From assembly GCF_029865925.1 (NCBI RefSeq), contig NZ_JARXAI010000082.1, positions 1 to 40,361 of the forward strand: 40,361 nt of DNA, in the 5' to 3' direction. The position numbers and the translations under genes are program-made. The stretch is from Sphingorhabdus sp. (GTDB lineage: Bacteria; Pseudomonadota; Alphaproteobacteria; Sphingomonadales; Sphingomonadaceae). The notes below the pieces were generated by a model that made no database searches, was not told the DNA's origin, and saw nothing but the letters and a program-made list of their open reading frames with translations. Shown here in pieces: positions 24,409 to 32,787 of this stretch (position 1 is the stretch's first letter; every line of letters begins with the position of its first letter).

Positions 24409-25800
24409 TCACCCAATCGCCCGCAATTTCGGTTCCGCTTCATCGAGCGACTTGAGGATAATCCCCACCAAATCGTCGATTTGTGTCGGCGTGATTATTA
24501 GCGGCGGGCACATGACGATGGTGTCGCGAATGCCCCGTACCATCAACCCGTTGCGGATACAGATGTCCCGGACCATTGGGCCTGCCGTCCCTTCGGCACC
24601 CCCAAAGCGGGCGCCAGTAGCTTTGTTGGCAACCACCTCCACTGCGCCCAGCAAACCGATTGAGCGGGCTTCGCCGACCAAAGGATGGTCACGTAAAGTC
24701 GCCAGCTTTTTGGCCAAATAAGGGCCGGTTTCGTCGCGGACTTTCTCGAACAGACCTTCGCGCTCCATGATTTCGATATTGCGCAAGGCTACCGCTGACG
24801 CCACGGGATGCCCTGAATAGGTGTAGCCATGGACGAAATCACCGCCCGTTTTAATGACCTTTACGATCTCAGCACTCACGGCGACGGCGGAAATCGGTAG
24901 ATAACCCGATGACAGCCCCTTGGCCATCGCGATGATGTCCGGCTGGATGCCCATGGTTTCGTGGCCCCATATATTGCCCGTCCGGCCAAAGCCGCAGATA
25001 ACCTCGTCACAGACCAATAATATACCATATTTGCGGCAAATCGCTTCAACCTGTGGCCAGTAATTTGCCGGCGGAATGATAACGCCGCCCGCGCCTTGTA
25101 CCGGCTCACCAATGAAGGCAGCGACATTTTCAGGACCGACCTCTAATATCTTGTCCTCAATGGCTTGCGCACATGCGGTGCCGAAATCTTCCGGCGTCAT
25201 GTCGCGGCCTTCATTATACCAATACGGCTGGCGGACATGTTCGATGCCGGGCATCGGCAAAACTCCCGGCGCTGGGAAGCCTTGTTCATGCATGGATTTC
25301 ATGCCCCCCATGCTGACGCCAGCCACCGTGGAGCCATGATAGGCGTTATGACGGCTGATGATGATGGTGCGGCTATGTTCGCCCTTCACTTGCCAATAAT
25401 GGCGCACCATCCTTAGAATCGTGTCATTGGCTTCGGAACCGGAGCTGTTGAAAAACACATGTGGCAAGCGGCCACCGGTGAGGCTGGAAATCTTGTCCGC
25501 GAGCATGATCGCTGGCGCATTCGCGGTTTTGAAGAAGCTGTTGTAATAAGGCAGCTCAAGCATTTGTTCGCGCGCGACCTCAGCCAATTCATCACGGCCA
25601 TAACCAACGGTCACACACCATAAGCCAGCCATGCCGTCCAAGATGCGATTGCCGTCGCCATCATGGATGTAGCAACCTTCGGCATGGGTGATGATCCGGC
25701 TTCCGCCCAAATCCTCGATTTCTTGCCAGTCGGCTTGCGCGGGCAAATGGTGGGCGATGTCCAAGCGGCGAAGTTCGGCGATATCGTAATTGCGTGGCAT
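24409..25800 (-). CDS. spuC: Class III aminotransferase, putrescine/polyamine-pyruvate type (SpuC-like)
   Basis: This PLP enzyme of 463 residues belongs to the omega-aminotransferase group. In polyamine breakdown such an enzyme transfers the terminal amino group of putrescine or spermidine to pyruvate. Markers are NSSGSEANDTILR (118-130, cofactor phosphate), YHGSTVAG, ENVAAFIGEPVQGAGGV, CDEVICGFGRTG (Asp265) and the PLP lysine Lys294 in AMAKGLSSGY. The N-terminus AELRRLDIAHHLPAQ resembles SpuC. AAGGA lies eight bases before ATG 25800; further upstream in-frame codons would run into a REP-like hairpin. The neighbouring amidotransferase and polyamine importer support the polyamine assignment. 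Other omega-amine substrates such as beta-alanine remain possible. Confidence 0.88.
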   Translation of the reverse strand: MPRNYDIAELRRLDIAHHLPAQADWQEIEDLGGSRIITHAEGCYIHDGDGNRILDGMAGLWCVTVGYGRDELAEVAREQMLELPYYNSFFKTANAPAIMLADKISSLTGGRLPHVFFNSSGSEANDTILRMVRHYWQVKGEHSRTIIISRHNAYHGSTVAGVSMGGMKSMHEQGFPAPGVLPMPGIEHVRQPYWYNEGRDMTPEDFGTACAQAIEDKILEVGPENVAAFIGEPVQGAGGVIIPPANYWPQVEAICRKYGILLVCDEVICGFGRTGNIWGHETMGIQPDIIAMAKGLSSGYLPISAVAVSAEIVKVIKTGGDFVHGYTYSGHPVASAVALRNIEIMEREGLFEKVRDETGPYLAKKLATLRDHPLVGEARSIGLLGAVEVVANKATGARFGGAEGTAGPMVRDICIRNGLMVRGIRDTIVMCPPLIITPTQIDDLVGIILKSLDEAEPKLRAIG

Positions 25801-25824
25801 AAATTGGTTCCTTGAATGTCTGGA

Positions 25825-25860
25825 CTCCCTTCCTGCATGTCGGAAGGGCTGGGGTAGGGT
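25825..25860. repeat. REP-like element
   Basis: CCCTTCC (25827-25833) and GGAAGGG (25842-25848) form a perfect seven-base stem around an eight-base loop. CTGGGGTAGGGT follows. This combination of hairpin plus conserved G-rich tail looks like repetitive extragenic palindromes. It lies in the 204-base gap between the two polyamine-degradation genes. No transposase of the RAYT type is visible in this window. Confidence 0.55.
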
Positions 25861-26004
25861 ACCCGCCAAGTGCGCGGCACACCGTTTCAGGCCTTTTTCT
25901 TACCCTTGCTTTTATCAGAAGGGGTGAAGGGAAAAGGCACGCCAGAATTTAAGGCGAAAAGCCAATCCGTGCTTGGTAGCGGTTAAAGCGGGTAACAGTT
26001 CTGT

Positions 26005-26739
26005 TCACAAATTGCCTCTTAACGCCTTTCCCAAAAGGTGGAAATAGGTTTGCGAATCTGGATCATTTTCGGTTCCCCATTCGGGATGCCATTGCACCGC
26101 AAGCAAGGGCGCGCCATTTGGCCGGGCGCTATAGGCTTCGACAAGGCCATCGGGCGCGCGTGCTTCAACATTCAGGCCATCTGCGAGCTTACCAATGCCT
26201 TGATAGTGGACAGAGTTCACGTCCAGCCTGCTCTTGGCATAGGCGCTGGCCAACATGCAGCCATCGGTAAGATCAACGGCATGGCGGTGGTCAAACATCG
26301 CATCGAAGGCAACGTCATCCGGCGCATGGTGACGGATGAGGTCATCACTGGCGCTGGTGTCGCGGCGCAGTGTACCGCCCAAAGCGACGTTGATTTCCTG
26401 AAAGCCGCGGCAAATACCAAACACAGGCTTTTGCGCATCGATCATGCGGTCCACCATCGATATTGCGATTCCGTCGCGGCCATCGTCGAATGGACCATCG
26501 CCCCCATATTCGCCATAAAGGCGCGTGGCGACATTCGACGGGCTACCCGTGAGCAAAATGCCGTCGATGCGCGGGGCGACATCTCCGGCGGTCATCAGGT
26601 CGGGAAGCGAAGGGATGATTAACGCCGCTACGTCGGCATAGGTCATTGCGGCGTGGATATAACGGTTCATCACCGCTTGCGCGACTTCACTCCCAACTAT
26701 GCGATTGCAGGCGATGACACCCAATACCGGACGGCTCAT
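26005..26739 (-). CDS. Class I glutamine amidotransferase, PuuD/SpuA-like gamma-glutamyl hydrolase
   Basis: This 244-residue protein resembles PuuD and Pseudomonas SpuA, which remove the gamma-glutamyl group from gamma-glutamyl-GABA during polyamine degradation. The triad is visible: Cys110 in FGICRGFQEIN, His218 and Glu220 in QWHPEW. DGILLTGSPSNVATRLYGE, a substrate-loop segment, is strongly PuuD-like, as is SVHYQGI. GGAG lies about nine bases before the ATG. The isovaleryl-CoA dehydrogenase gene ends 39 bases upstream and the SpuC-like gene lies 204 bases downstream, all in one direction. No glutamylpolyamine synthetase gene is seen nearby, so the source of its substrate is unexplained by this window. 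Confidence 0.88.
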   Translation of the reverse strand: MSRPVLGVIACNRIVGSEVAQAVMNRYIHAAMTYADVAALIIPSLPDLMTAGDVAPRIDGILLTGSPSNVATRLYGEYGGDGPFDDGRDGIAISMVDRMIDAQKPVFGICRGFQEINVALGGTLRRDTSASDDLIRHHAPDDVAFDAMFDHRHAVDLTDGCMLASAYAKSRLDVNSVHYQGIGKLADGLNVEARAPDGLVEAYSARPNGAPLLAVQWHPEWGTENDPDSQTYFHLLGKALRGNL

Positions 26740-26778
26740 TTTGCTGGCTCCTACGCTACTTCCTGTTCAACGGACAGT

Positions 26779-27933
26779 TCACGCCGCTCCGATCAGCTCC
26801 CGACCAATCAACATCCGGCGGATTTCATTTGTGCCGGCGCCAATGTCGAGCAGCTTGGCATCGCGCCAATAACGTTCAACTGGCCAATCCTTGGTATAAC
26901 CAGCGCCGCCCAATGCCTGAATCGCTTCGCCAGCAACCTTCACCGCGCTTTCGCTGGCGAGCAGGATTGCGCCTGCGGCATCAAAGCGGGTAGTCTGTCC
27001 AGCATCGCACGCACGCGCGACATTGTAGACATAGCTGCGCGCCGAATTCAGCGCGACATACATGTCGGCAACTTTGGCTTGCATCAATTGGAAGCTGCCA
27101 ATGGGTTTGCCGAACTGCTTGCGTTCGCGGACATAAGGCAGGACGACATCAAGGCAGGCCTGCATGACGCCAAGCTGAAGCCCGGCGAGAACGACGCGTT
27201 CATAGTCCAGTCCAGACATCAACACGCCAACGCCACCATGCAACGGGCCCATCATTTGTTCTTCAGACACAAAACAGTCATTGAACACGAGCTCCGCCGT
27301 TGGCGATCCGCGCATCCCGACCTTGTCGATTTTCTGGCCGATGGAGAAACCCTCCATGCCTTTTTCGATTAAAAATGCGGTTATCCCGCGCGATTCCGCT
27401 TCGGGTGCGGTTTTTGCATAGACGACCAAAGTGTCTGCATAAGGCGCGTTGGTGATCCAATATTTGGTACCGTTGAGGATATAGCCGCCCTGAACCGCTT
27501 CGGCCTTTAACTTCATCGATACGACGTCGGAACCTGCGCCCGCTTCGGACATGGCAAGGCTGCCGACATGTTCACCCGAAATTAGCTTAGGCAAATATTT
27601 CACTTTTTGCTCTGGCGTGGCCCAGCGGGCGATTTGGTTGACGCATAGATTTGAGTGCGCGCCATAGGATAGGCCGATGGAGGCAGAGGCACGGCTGACT
27701 TCTTCTACCGCGACAACATGCTCCAGATAGCCAAGGCCAAGGCCGCCGTCCGCTTCATCCACAGTGATGCCGTGCAAGCCAAGTTCGCCAATGGCTGGCC
27801 ACAGCTCTTCGCGCGGAAACCAGTCATCCGCGTCAATTTTGGTCGCGAGCGGTGCGATTTTGTCCGTTGCGAACCTCTTGGTCGTGGCGCGGATCATGTC
27901 GGCGTTTTCGCCAAGAGCGAAGTCTAAGGTCAT
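26779..27933 (-). CDS. Isovaleryl-CoA dehydrogenase-like acyl-CoA dehydrogenase
   Basis: This 384-residue flavoenzyme oxidises a short acyl-CoA to the 2-enoyl form and passes electrons to ETF. Family parts are the N-terminal helical domain, SLAMSEAGAGSDVVSM, GTKYWITNAPYADTLVVYA, KVGMRGSPTAELVF and the C-terminal IGAGTNEIRRMLIGREL. Glu245 in SGLDYERVVLAG sits where isovaleryl-CoA dehydrogenases carry their catalytic base; medium-chain enzymes carry it near the C-terminus. This makes leucine breakdown likely. GAAGGG nine bases before ATG 27933 decides the start; the ATG three codons earlier directly abuts that site. No methylcrotonyl-CoA carboxylase gene is adjacent. It diverges from the ferredoxin reductase gene. 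Confidence 0.91.
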   Translation of the reverse strand: MTLDFALGENADMIRATTKRFATDKIAPLATKIDADDWFPREELWPAIGELGLHGITVDEADGGLGLGYLEHVVAVEEVSRASASIGLSYGAHSNLCVNQIARWATPEQKVKYLPKLISGEHVGSLAMSEAGAGSDVVSMKLKAEAVQGGYILNGTKYWITNAPYADTLVVYAKTAPEAESRGITAFLIEKGMEGFSIGQKIDKVGMRGSPTAELVFNDCFVSEEQMMGPLHGGVGVLMSGLDYERVVLAGLQLGVMQACLDVVLPYVRERKQFGKPIGSFQLMQAKVADMYVALNSARSYVYNVARACDAGQTTRFDAAGAILLASESAVKVAGEAIQALGGAGYTKDWPVERYWRDAKLLDIGAGTNEIRRMLIGRELIGAA

Positions 27934-28051
27934 GCTTGTCATCCCTTCACTCTGCCATTTATTTGGATATGCTGCAAGCATGGGGCTAGCCAGTCAGTTA
28001 CCTTTTGCCTACCGCTTGTAACATGATTTTCAAGCGAGCGAATCTTCACTG

Positions 28052-29287
28052 ATGCATTATAATATTCTCATCGTCGGCGGCGGCCATGGCGGCGCGCAAG
28101 CGGCAATTGCACTTCGGCAGGCCAAATATGAAGGCAGCATTGGCATAGTGAATGCCGAGCCTGAATATCCTTATGAGCGTCCGCCATTGTCCAAAGACTA
28201 TTTTGCTGGTGACAAGGCGTTTGAACGCATCATGATCCGACCCGCAGCCTTTTGGGCCGAGCGTGCCATCGACATTATGCTGGGACAGCGCGTCGATAGC
28301 GTTGACCCCGCTGCCCATCAGGTGACCGTTTTTGACGGTACAATTATCTCATATGGCAGCATGATTTGGGCAACGGGCGGCAGTCCGCGGCAATTGCCCG
28401 TTGAGGGGGGCAATCTGTCCGGTATGCATGTCGTGCGCACCCGTGCAGATGTCGACCGGATGCTTGATGGCCTTGATGATGTCGCGGAGGTCGCTATTGT
28501 CGGCGGCGGCTATATCGGGCTTGAGGCGGCGGCCGTGCTGCGCAAAATGGGTAAGAAAGTGACTTTGCTGGAGGCCATGGACCGCGTGCTGGCGCGGGTC
28601 GCTGGCGAACCGCTGTCACGCTTTTACGAATCCGAGCATCGCGCGCATGGCGTCGACGTTCGGTTGGGCGTTGAAATCACCGCTGTTGAAGGCGAGGGCT
28701 TTGTCACTGGCGTTCGCTTGGCGGATGGTGAGGTGATCCCCGCGCAGATGGTCATTGTCGGCATTGGCATCATACCTGCCGTCGGGCCCTTGCTCAATGC
28801 GGGCGCAGCCGGCGGGGCAGGGGTTGATGTTGATGCCTATTGCCGGACGTCGCTGCCAGATATCTTTGCCATCGGTGATTGCGCGGCGCACGCCAACGCC
28901 TTTGCCGGCGGCAACATCATGCGCGTTGAATCTGTGCAAAACGCCAATGACATGGCGAATGCTGTGGCCAAAAGCCTGACGGGCGAGCTTACGCAATATC
29001 ACGCTGTGCCATGGTTTTGGTCCAACCAATATGACCTGCGGTTGCAAACTGTGGGGATCAGCGCCGGTTATGATACGACCATATTGCGCGGTGACCCCGA
29101 CACACGCAGCTTTTCGCTGATTTACCTAAAAGCGGGCAAAGTCATCGCGCTCGACTGTGTCAATGCCACCAAGGATTATGTCCAAGGCCGGTTGTTCGTA
29201 ACTGATGGCCTTTCGCCGACCGCTGATCAATTGGCCAACACTGCTGTTACCTTAAAGGAACTCGCCGCAGAGCTGGCGGCCGCCTAA
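28052..29287 (+). CDS. FAD-dependent ferredoxin/rubredoxin reductase-like oxidoreductase
   Basis: The 411-residue flavoprotein resembles NAD(P)H-dependent reductases that feed ferredoxins of monooxygenases or dioxygenases. It has the FAD-binding [11 protein letters not shown] (8-18), the [12 protein letters not shown] segment typical of the ferredoxin reductase family, the NAD-binding [14 protein letters not shown] and the second FAD motif DIFAIGDCA. The C-terminal dimerisation domain holds [17 protein letters not shown]. No redox-active CxxC is apparent, so thioredoxin reductase is unlikely. The ribosome site is weak. The helicase gene follows with a four-base gap, and a seven-iron ferredoxin gene lies about 3 kb on. 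That ferredoxin could be a partner, but this is speculative. Confidence 0.93.
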   Translation: MHYNILIVGGGHGGAQAAIALRQAKYEGSIGIVNAEPEYPYERPPLSKDYFAGDKAFERIMIRPAAFWAERAIDIMLGQRVDSVDPAAHQVTVFDGTIISYGSMIWATGGSPRQLPVEGGNLSGMHVVRTRADVDRMLDGLDDVAEVAIVGGGYIGLEAAAVLRKMGKKVTLLEAMDRVLARVAGEPLSRFYESEHRAHGVDVRLGVEITAVEGEGFVTGVRLADGEVIPAQMVIVGIGIIPAVGPLLNAGAAGGAGVDVDAYCRTSLPDIFAIGDCAAHANAFAGGNIMRVESVQNANDMANAVAKSLTGELTQYHAVPWFWSNQYDLRLQTVGISAGYDTTILRGDPDTRSFSLIYLKAGKVIALDCVNATKDYVQGRLFVTDGLSPTADQLANTAVTLKELAAELAAA

Positions 29288-29291
29288 ACAT

Positions 29292-32078
29292 TTGCCTCCA
29301 GTACGTTCCGCCCTCACGGCCATATTAGGCCCTACCAACACAGGTAAGACACATCTTGCCGTCGAGCGCATGTGTGCGCACTCCAGCGGGATGATCGGCT
29401 TTCCTCTGCGCTTACTGGCGCGGGAAATTTACGACCGCGTTGTGGCCATGAAAGGCGTGCAGAATGTCGCGTTGATCACAGGCGAAGAACGGATTGAGCC
29501 GCCGCAAGCGCGCTGGTATTGCTGCACCGTTGAAAGCATGCCCATCCAGAAGGAATTTGCCTTTGTCGCGATTGACGAAGCGCAATTGGGTGCCGACCCC
29601 GAACGCGGGCATATTTTCACAGATCGCATATTGCATGCGCGCGGACGCGAAGAGACGATGATCTTGGGGTCGGAAAGCCTGCGCCCGATCATTCGGTCGC
29701 TGCTGCCCGATGCCGAGATCATCTCTCGTCCGCGCTTCTCGACGTTGAGCTATGCTGGCGCCAAGAAACTGTCGCGCTTGCCAAAGCGGTCCGCCATCGT
29801 CGCCTTTTCTATCGAACAAGTATATGCGGTGGCCGAAACCTTGCGCCGGATGCGTGGCGGGGCGGCGGTCGTGATGGGCGCGCTGTCGCCGCGTACCCGA
29901 AATGCGCAAGTCGCGATGTTTCAATCGGGCGAGGTGGATTATCTCGTCGCCACCGACGCGATCGGCATGGGGCTGAACCTTGACGTTGCCCATGTTGCCT
30001 TTGTCAGCCTCTCCAAATTTGACGGCTCGCGCCGCCGCCGATTGACGGTTGCAGAAATGGCGCAAATTGCAGGCCGCGCTGGCCGGCATCAACGCGACGG
30101 CAGTTTTGGGACGCTGGCGGGCGAAGGCAGCGAATTCACACCCGAAGAAGTTCTGGCGATTGAAGGGCACAGCTTCCCACGTCTGGATTGGCTCTTTTGG
30201 CGGGAGGCAAAGCCGCGTTTCAACGACATTGCGACATTGATTGCCGATCTGGAGAAAAAGCCACATCGTCCGGGGCTTTTGCCCGCGCCAAAGGTTATCG
30301 ATGTGCTCGTGCTCAAGCGCCTGGCGGAAATGCCAGATGTGACCAGGTTGATCCGCCATCCCGTCGACGTTGCTCGTTTGTGGGAGGCCGCATGCCTGCC
30401 GGACTTCAGGCAAATGGGGGAGGAACATCACAGCCGTTTCGTCGCGTCTTTGTGGCAGTATCTGGGCCAGAATGAGCGCGTTATTCCGCAGGGCGTCTAT
30501 GCCAGCGAACTGGCCCGGTTGGATAACATCCAAGGGGACGTGGATACGTTGTCGGCGCGAATCGCGGCGGTGCGGACTTGGACCTATATTGCCCACCGAA
30601 GCGATTGGCTGACCAATCCGCCTGCGATGGCCGAACGTGCTCGGGCGTTGGAAGAAAAATTATCGGATGCCCTGCATGATGCGCTGCGTCAGCGGTTTGT
30701 CGATAAACGCACATCAATGTTGCTTCGGAAAGGCGCGAAAGACGTCGGTTTGCTACCCGTCGAGATTCAGGCGGACAACCGTGTTCTGGTAGATGGCGAG
30801 GACATTGGCACTTTACAGGGCTTCGCCTTTCGGGTTGACCCAGCGGCCAAAGCGGGTGACCGTAAATTGTTATTGGCTGCCGCCGAACGGCATTTGGCAG
30901 CCATTTTGAGACAAAAGGCAAAGGACGTAAGTATGGCAGAGGACAGCGAATTCTCGCTCGCAGCCGATGGAGAGGGCAAGCCCGCGATTTTCTGGAAGGG
31001 CGAACTTCTTGGCGCGTTGACTAAGGGTCGGACACTGCTTCAACCAGCCTTTACGCCCGTTAAGGCTGTCTCTGGGCTTGAAGGCGACGCCTTGCGTGAC
31101 ATCACCACCCGGGCAGAAGGCTGGATAGAAGCGCAATTGGCCAAGGCAATGGGCGGCATCGTCGGGCTTTTGGACCTTGCCCAGCAAGCCGATGTCGACG
31201 GCAATGTGCGTGCACTTGCGGTGCGTTTAGCCGATGAGGGCGGTATCGCTGGCCGGCACTATCTAGCCGATGCGATTGCGGCATTGCCAAAGGAAGCACG
31301 CGGCGCGGCGCGCAAGGGCGGAATCGTGTTTGGCGCGCTTGATATTTATCACCACGCCGCGTTGAAACCTGCGGCGGCCAAATGGCGCGCGGCATTATTT
31401 GCGGCGCGTGACAGCCGTGCGATGCCCGAACTTCCGCCTGAAAGCGCGGTGCATTTGAAGGCGTGGAACTTTGCTAATGCATCCGAAGCACGCAACGCTG
31501 GCTATAGGCGCATTGGCGACGAGTATGTCCGCATTGATTTGGCCGAACGCGTCATCAAAAAAGCGCATGAAGCCCGTGGGCAGGGCAATTTGGTCAGCAT
31601 GGACATGGCCTTCGCAACGTCGCTGGGCATTAGTGAGGCTGGGTTAAAGGCATTGATGCGCGATGCAGGCTTCCGGCCTGCGGAAAAGGCACAAGAGCCG
31701 CAGGCTGAACCAGAGCCTACATCTGACGCGGTGGCCGACGCAGCGCAGGGTGTTACGAGCGACGTTGCGCCAGCATCCGAACCCGAAAATGTTCAACCCG
31801 ATGCTGCTAGCGAACAAGAGGCGATCGCCACCGAACCTACCGTTGCCCAGGCACCCGAACCGCAAGCTGTCACACTCACACACTGGCGCTGGGTCGGCCT
31901 GCCAAAGCCGCGTCCGCCCGAGCAGCGTCAGCAACGCGCCAAGCCACAACTTCAGAAAACACACGCTGCAGGTAAGCCGCAGGCCAAGCCAGATCGCACC
32001 CCTGTTGCGCCAAAGCAAAACGCCCAGCCATCATCCTTGGCGCTGCAGTTGGCGGCGCTTAAGGGCCTCAAGCTCTAG
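29292..32078 (+). CDS. SUV3-like superfamily 2 helicase with disordered tail
   Basis: This 928-residue protein resembles the mitochondrial RNA helicase SUV3 and its alphaproteobacterial relatives. The core has Walker A GPTNTGKTH (13-21), FPLRLLAREIYDRV, the DEAQ box (95-98), EETMILGSESLRPI, ATDAIGMGLNLDV and motif VI QIAGRAGRHQRDG. Helical domains follow. From about residue 780 the chain becomes rich in Pro, Glu, Ala and Gln, then turns basic (PKPRPPEQRQQRAKPQ), so it is probably disordered and RNA-binding. Role in RNA decay or ribosome handling is inferred from SUV3. The TTG at 29292 begins PPVRSALTAILG; no ATG or GTG is available before the Walker motif. It follows the reductase gene by four bases, with the S4 gene after it. 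Confidence 0.9.
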   Translation: MPPVRSALTAILGPTNTGKTHLAVERMCAHSSGMIGFPLRLLAREIYDRVVAMKGVQNVALITGEERIEPPQARWYCCTVESMPIQKEFAFVAIDEAQLGADPERGHIFTDRILHARGREETMILGSESLRPIIRSLLPDAEIISRPRFSTLSYAGAKKLSRLPKRSAIVAFSIEQVYAVAETLRRMRGGAAVVMGALSPRTRNAQVAMFQSGEVDYLVATDAIGMGLNLDVAHVAFVSLSKFDGSRRRRLTVAEMAQIAGRAGRHQRDGSFGTLAGEGSEFTPEEVLAIEGHSFPRLDWLFWREAKPRFNDIATLIADLEKKPHRPGLLPAPKVIDVLVLKRLAEMPDVTRLIRHPVDVARLWEAACLPDFRQMGEEHHSRFVASLWQYLGQNERVIPQGVYASELARLDNIQGDVDTLSARIAAVRTWTYIAHRSDWLTNPPAMAERARALEEKLSDALHDALRQRFVDKRTSMLLRKGAKDVGLLPVEIQADNRVLVDGEDIGTLQGFAFRVDPAAKAGDRKLLLAAAERHLAAILRQKAKDVSMAEDSEFSLAADGEGKPAIFWKGELLGALTKGRTLLQPAFTPVKAVSGLEGDALRDITTRAEGWIEAQLAKAMGGIVGLLDLAQQADVDGNVRALAVRLADEGGIAGRHYLADAIAALPKEARGAARKGGIVFGALDIYHHAALKPAAAKWRAALFAARDSRAMPELPPESAVHLKAWNFANASEARNAGYRRIGDEYVRIDLAERVIKKAHEARGQGNLVSMDMAFATSLGISEAGLKALMRDAGFRPAEKAQEPQAEPEPTSDAVADAAQGVTSDVAPASEPENVQPDAASEQEAIATEPTVAQAPEPQAVTLTHWRWVGLPKPRPPEQRQQRAKPQLQKTHAAGKPQAKPDRTPVAPKQNAQPSSLALQLAALKGLKL

Positions 32079-32093
32079 ACGGTCGGGGCGACT

Positions 32094-32342
32094 TTGCGGA
32101 TCGACAAGCTCCTTTTCTTTCTGCGCTTTGCCAAGAGCCGAACGCTTGCCCAAGGCTGGGCCGAGGCGGGGCATATCCGCGTCAATGGTCGCCGGGTTGA
32201 AAAGGCAAGCCTGCCGATCGTGACGGGGGATGTCATTACTATGCCGATTGGTGAAACGGTTGTGACCCTAAAGCTTCTCTCGATGCCCTTTCGGCGGGGT
32301 CCGGCATCTGAGGCACAGCTTTGCTATCAACTGATAGACTAA
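32094..32342 (+). CDS. S4 domain RNA-binding protein (Hsp15-like)
   Basis: This 82-residue protein is little more than one S4 RNA-binding domain. The sequence RIDKLLFFLRFAKSRTLAQGWAEAGHIRVNGRRVEKAS is the family pattern, near Hsp15, which binds 50S subunits carrying stalled nascent chains. TTG at 32094 is chosen since relatives start directly with MRIDKLL and a GGGG run is placed upstream. The same frame is closed by the helicase stop 16 bases before. Close spacing suggests one transcript with the helicase, so both may act on structured or ribosomal RNA, which is inference. The ferredoxin gene follows after 106 bases. Confidence 0.88.
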   Translation: MRIDKLLFFLRFAKSRTLAQGWAEAGHIRVNGRRVEKASLPIVTGDVITMPIGETVVTLKLLSMPFRRGPASEAQLCYQLID

Positions 32343-32369
32343 AAATTGGCAGGCATTTGCATTCGGCCG

Positions 32370-32429
32370 TTGACTTCCCCCCGCGCCTCGCAATAGGCAA
32401 TCGGAGTAAAGTGGCTTACGTTCGGCCAC
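32370..32429 (+). promoter_or_regulatory. Putative promoter and leader hairpin for fdxA
   Basis: TTGACT (32370-32375) resembles a -35 box, but the -10 region near 32393-32398 (ATAGGC) is poor. Downstream, GTGGC (32411-32415) and GCCAC (32425-32429) form a five-base stem in the leader, just before the AGGAGA ribosome site. The gap after the S4 gene makes a dedicated promoter likely, but the boxes are uncertain. Confidence 0.25.
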
Positions 32430-32448
32430 CTATAGGAGAGTTCCGCAA

Positions 32449-32787
32449 GTGACTTATGTTGTTACCGATGCCTGCATCCGCTGCAAATATATGGACTGCG
32501 TTGAAGTATGTCCGGTGGATTGCTTTTACGAAGGCGACAACATGCTCGTCATTAACCCCAATGAATGCATCGATTGCGGCGTTTGTGAACCAGAATGCCC
32601 CGCAGAAGCCATTTTGCCAGATACCGAAAGCGGTCTTGAGCAATGGCTTGAATTGAACGCCACCTACAGCGCCGAATGGCCGAATATCACCACTAGCCGT
32701 GAACCACCTGCCGATGCAGATGAGTTTAAGGGCGAAGAAGGCAAATTCGACAAATATTTCAGCGCTGATCCCGGCGAGGGCGACTAA
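32449..32787 (+). CDS. fdxA: Seven-iron ferredoxin FdxA
   Basis: The 112-residue ferredoxin matches the Azotobacter FdI/FdxA type, carrying one [3Fe-4S] and one [4Fe-4S] cluster. Cys positions 9, 12, 17, 21, 25, 40, 43, 46 and 50 follow the FdI spacing. By analogy Cys9, Cys17 and Cys50 hold the 3Fe cluster and Cys21, 40, 43 and 46 the 4Fe cluster. The long acidic C-terminal part is also typical. It uses a GTG start with AGGAGA well placed upstream. Many alphaproteobacteria keep S4 gene, fdxA and a CarD regulator together; here no carD follows, and an oppositely oriented flavoenzyme gene overlaps the end by four bases. Confidence 0.95.
   Translation: MTYVVTDACIRCKYMDCVEVCPVDCFYEGDNMLVINPNECIDCGVCEPECPAEAILPDTESGLEQWLELNATYSAEWPNITTSREPPADADEFKGEEGKFDKYFSADPGEGD

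Noticed and set aside
29412-30596. 394-codon minus-strand frame opposite the helicase
   Set aside because: Shadow of a GC-rich gene; peptide is rich in Arg, Gln and His with no domain.
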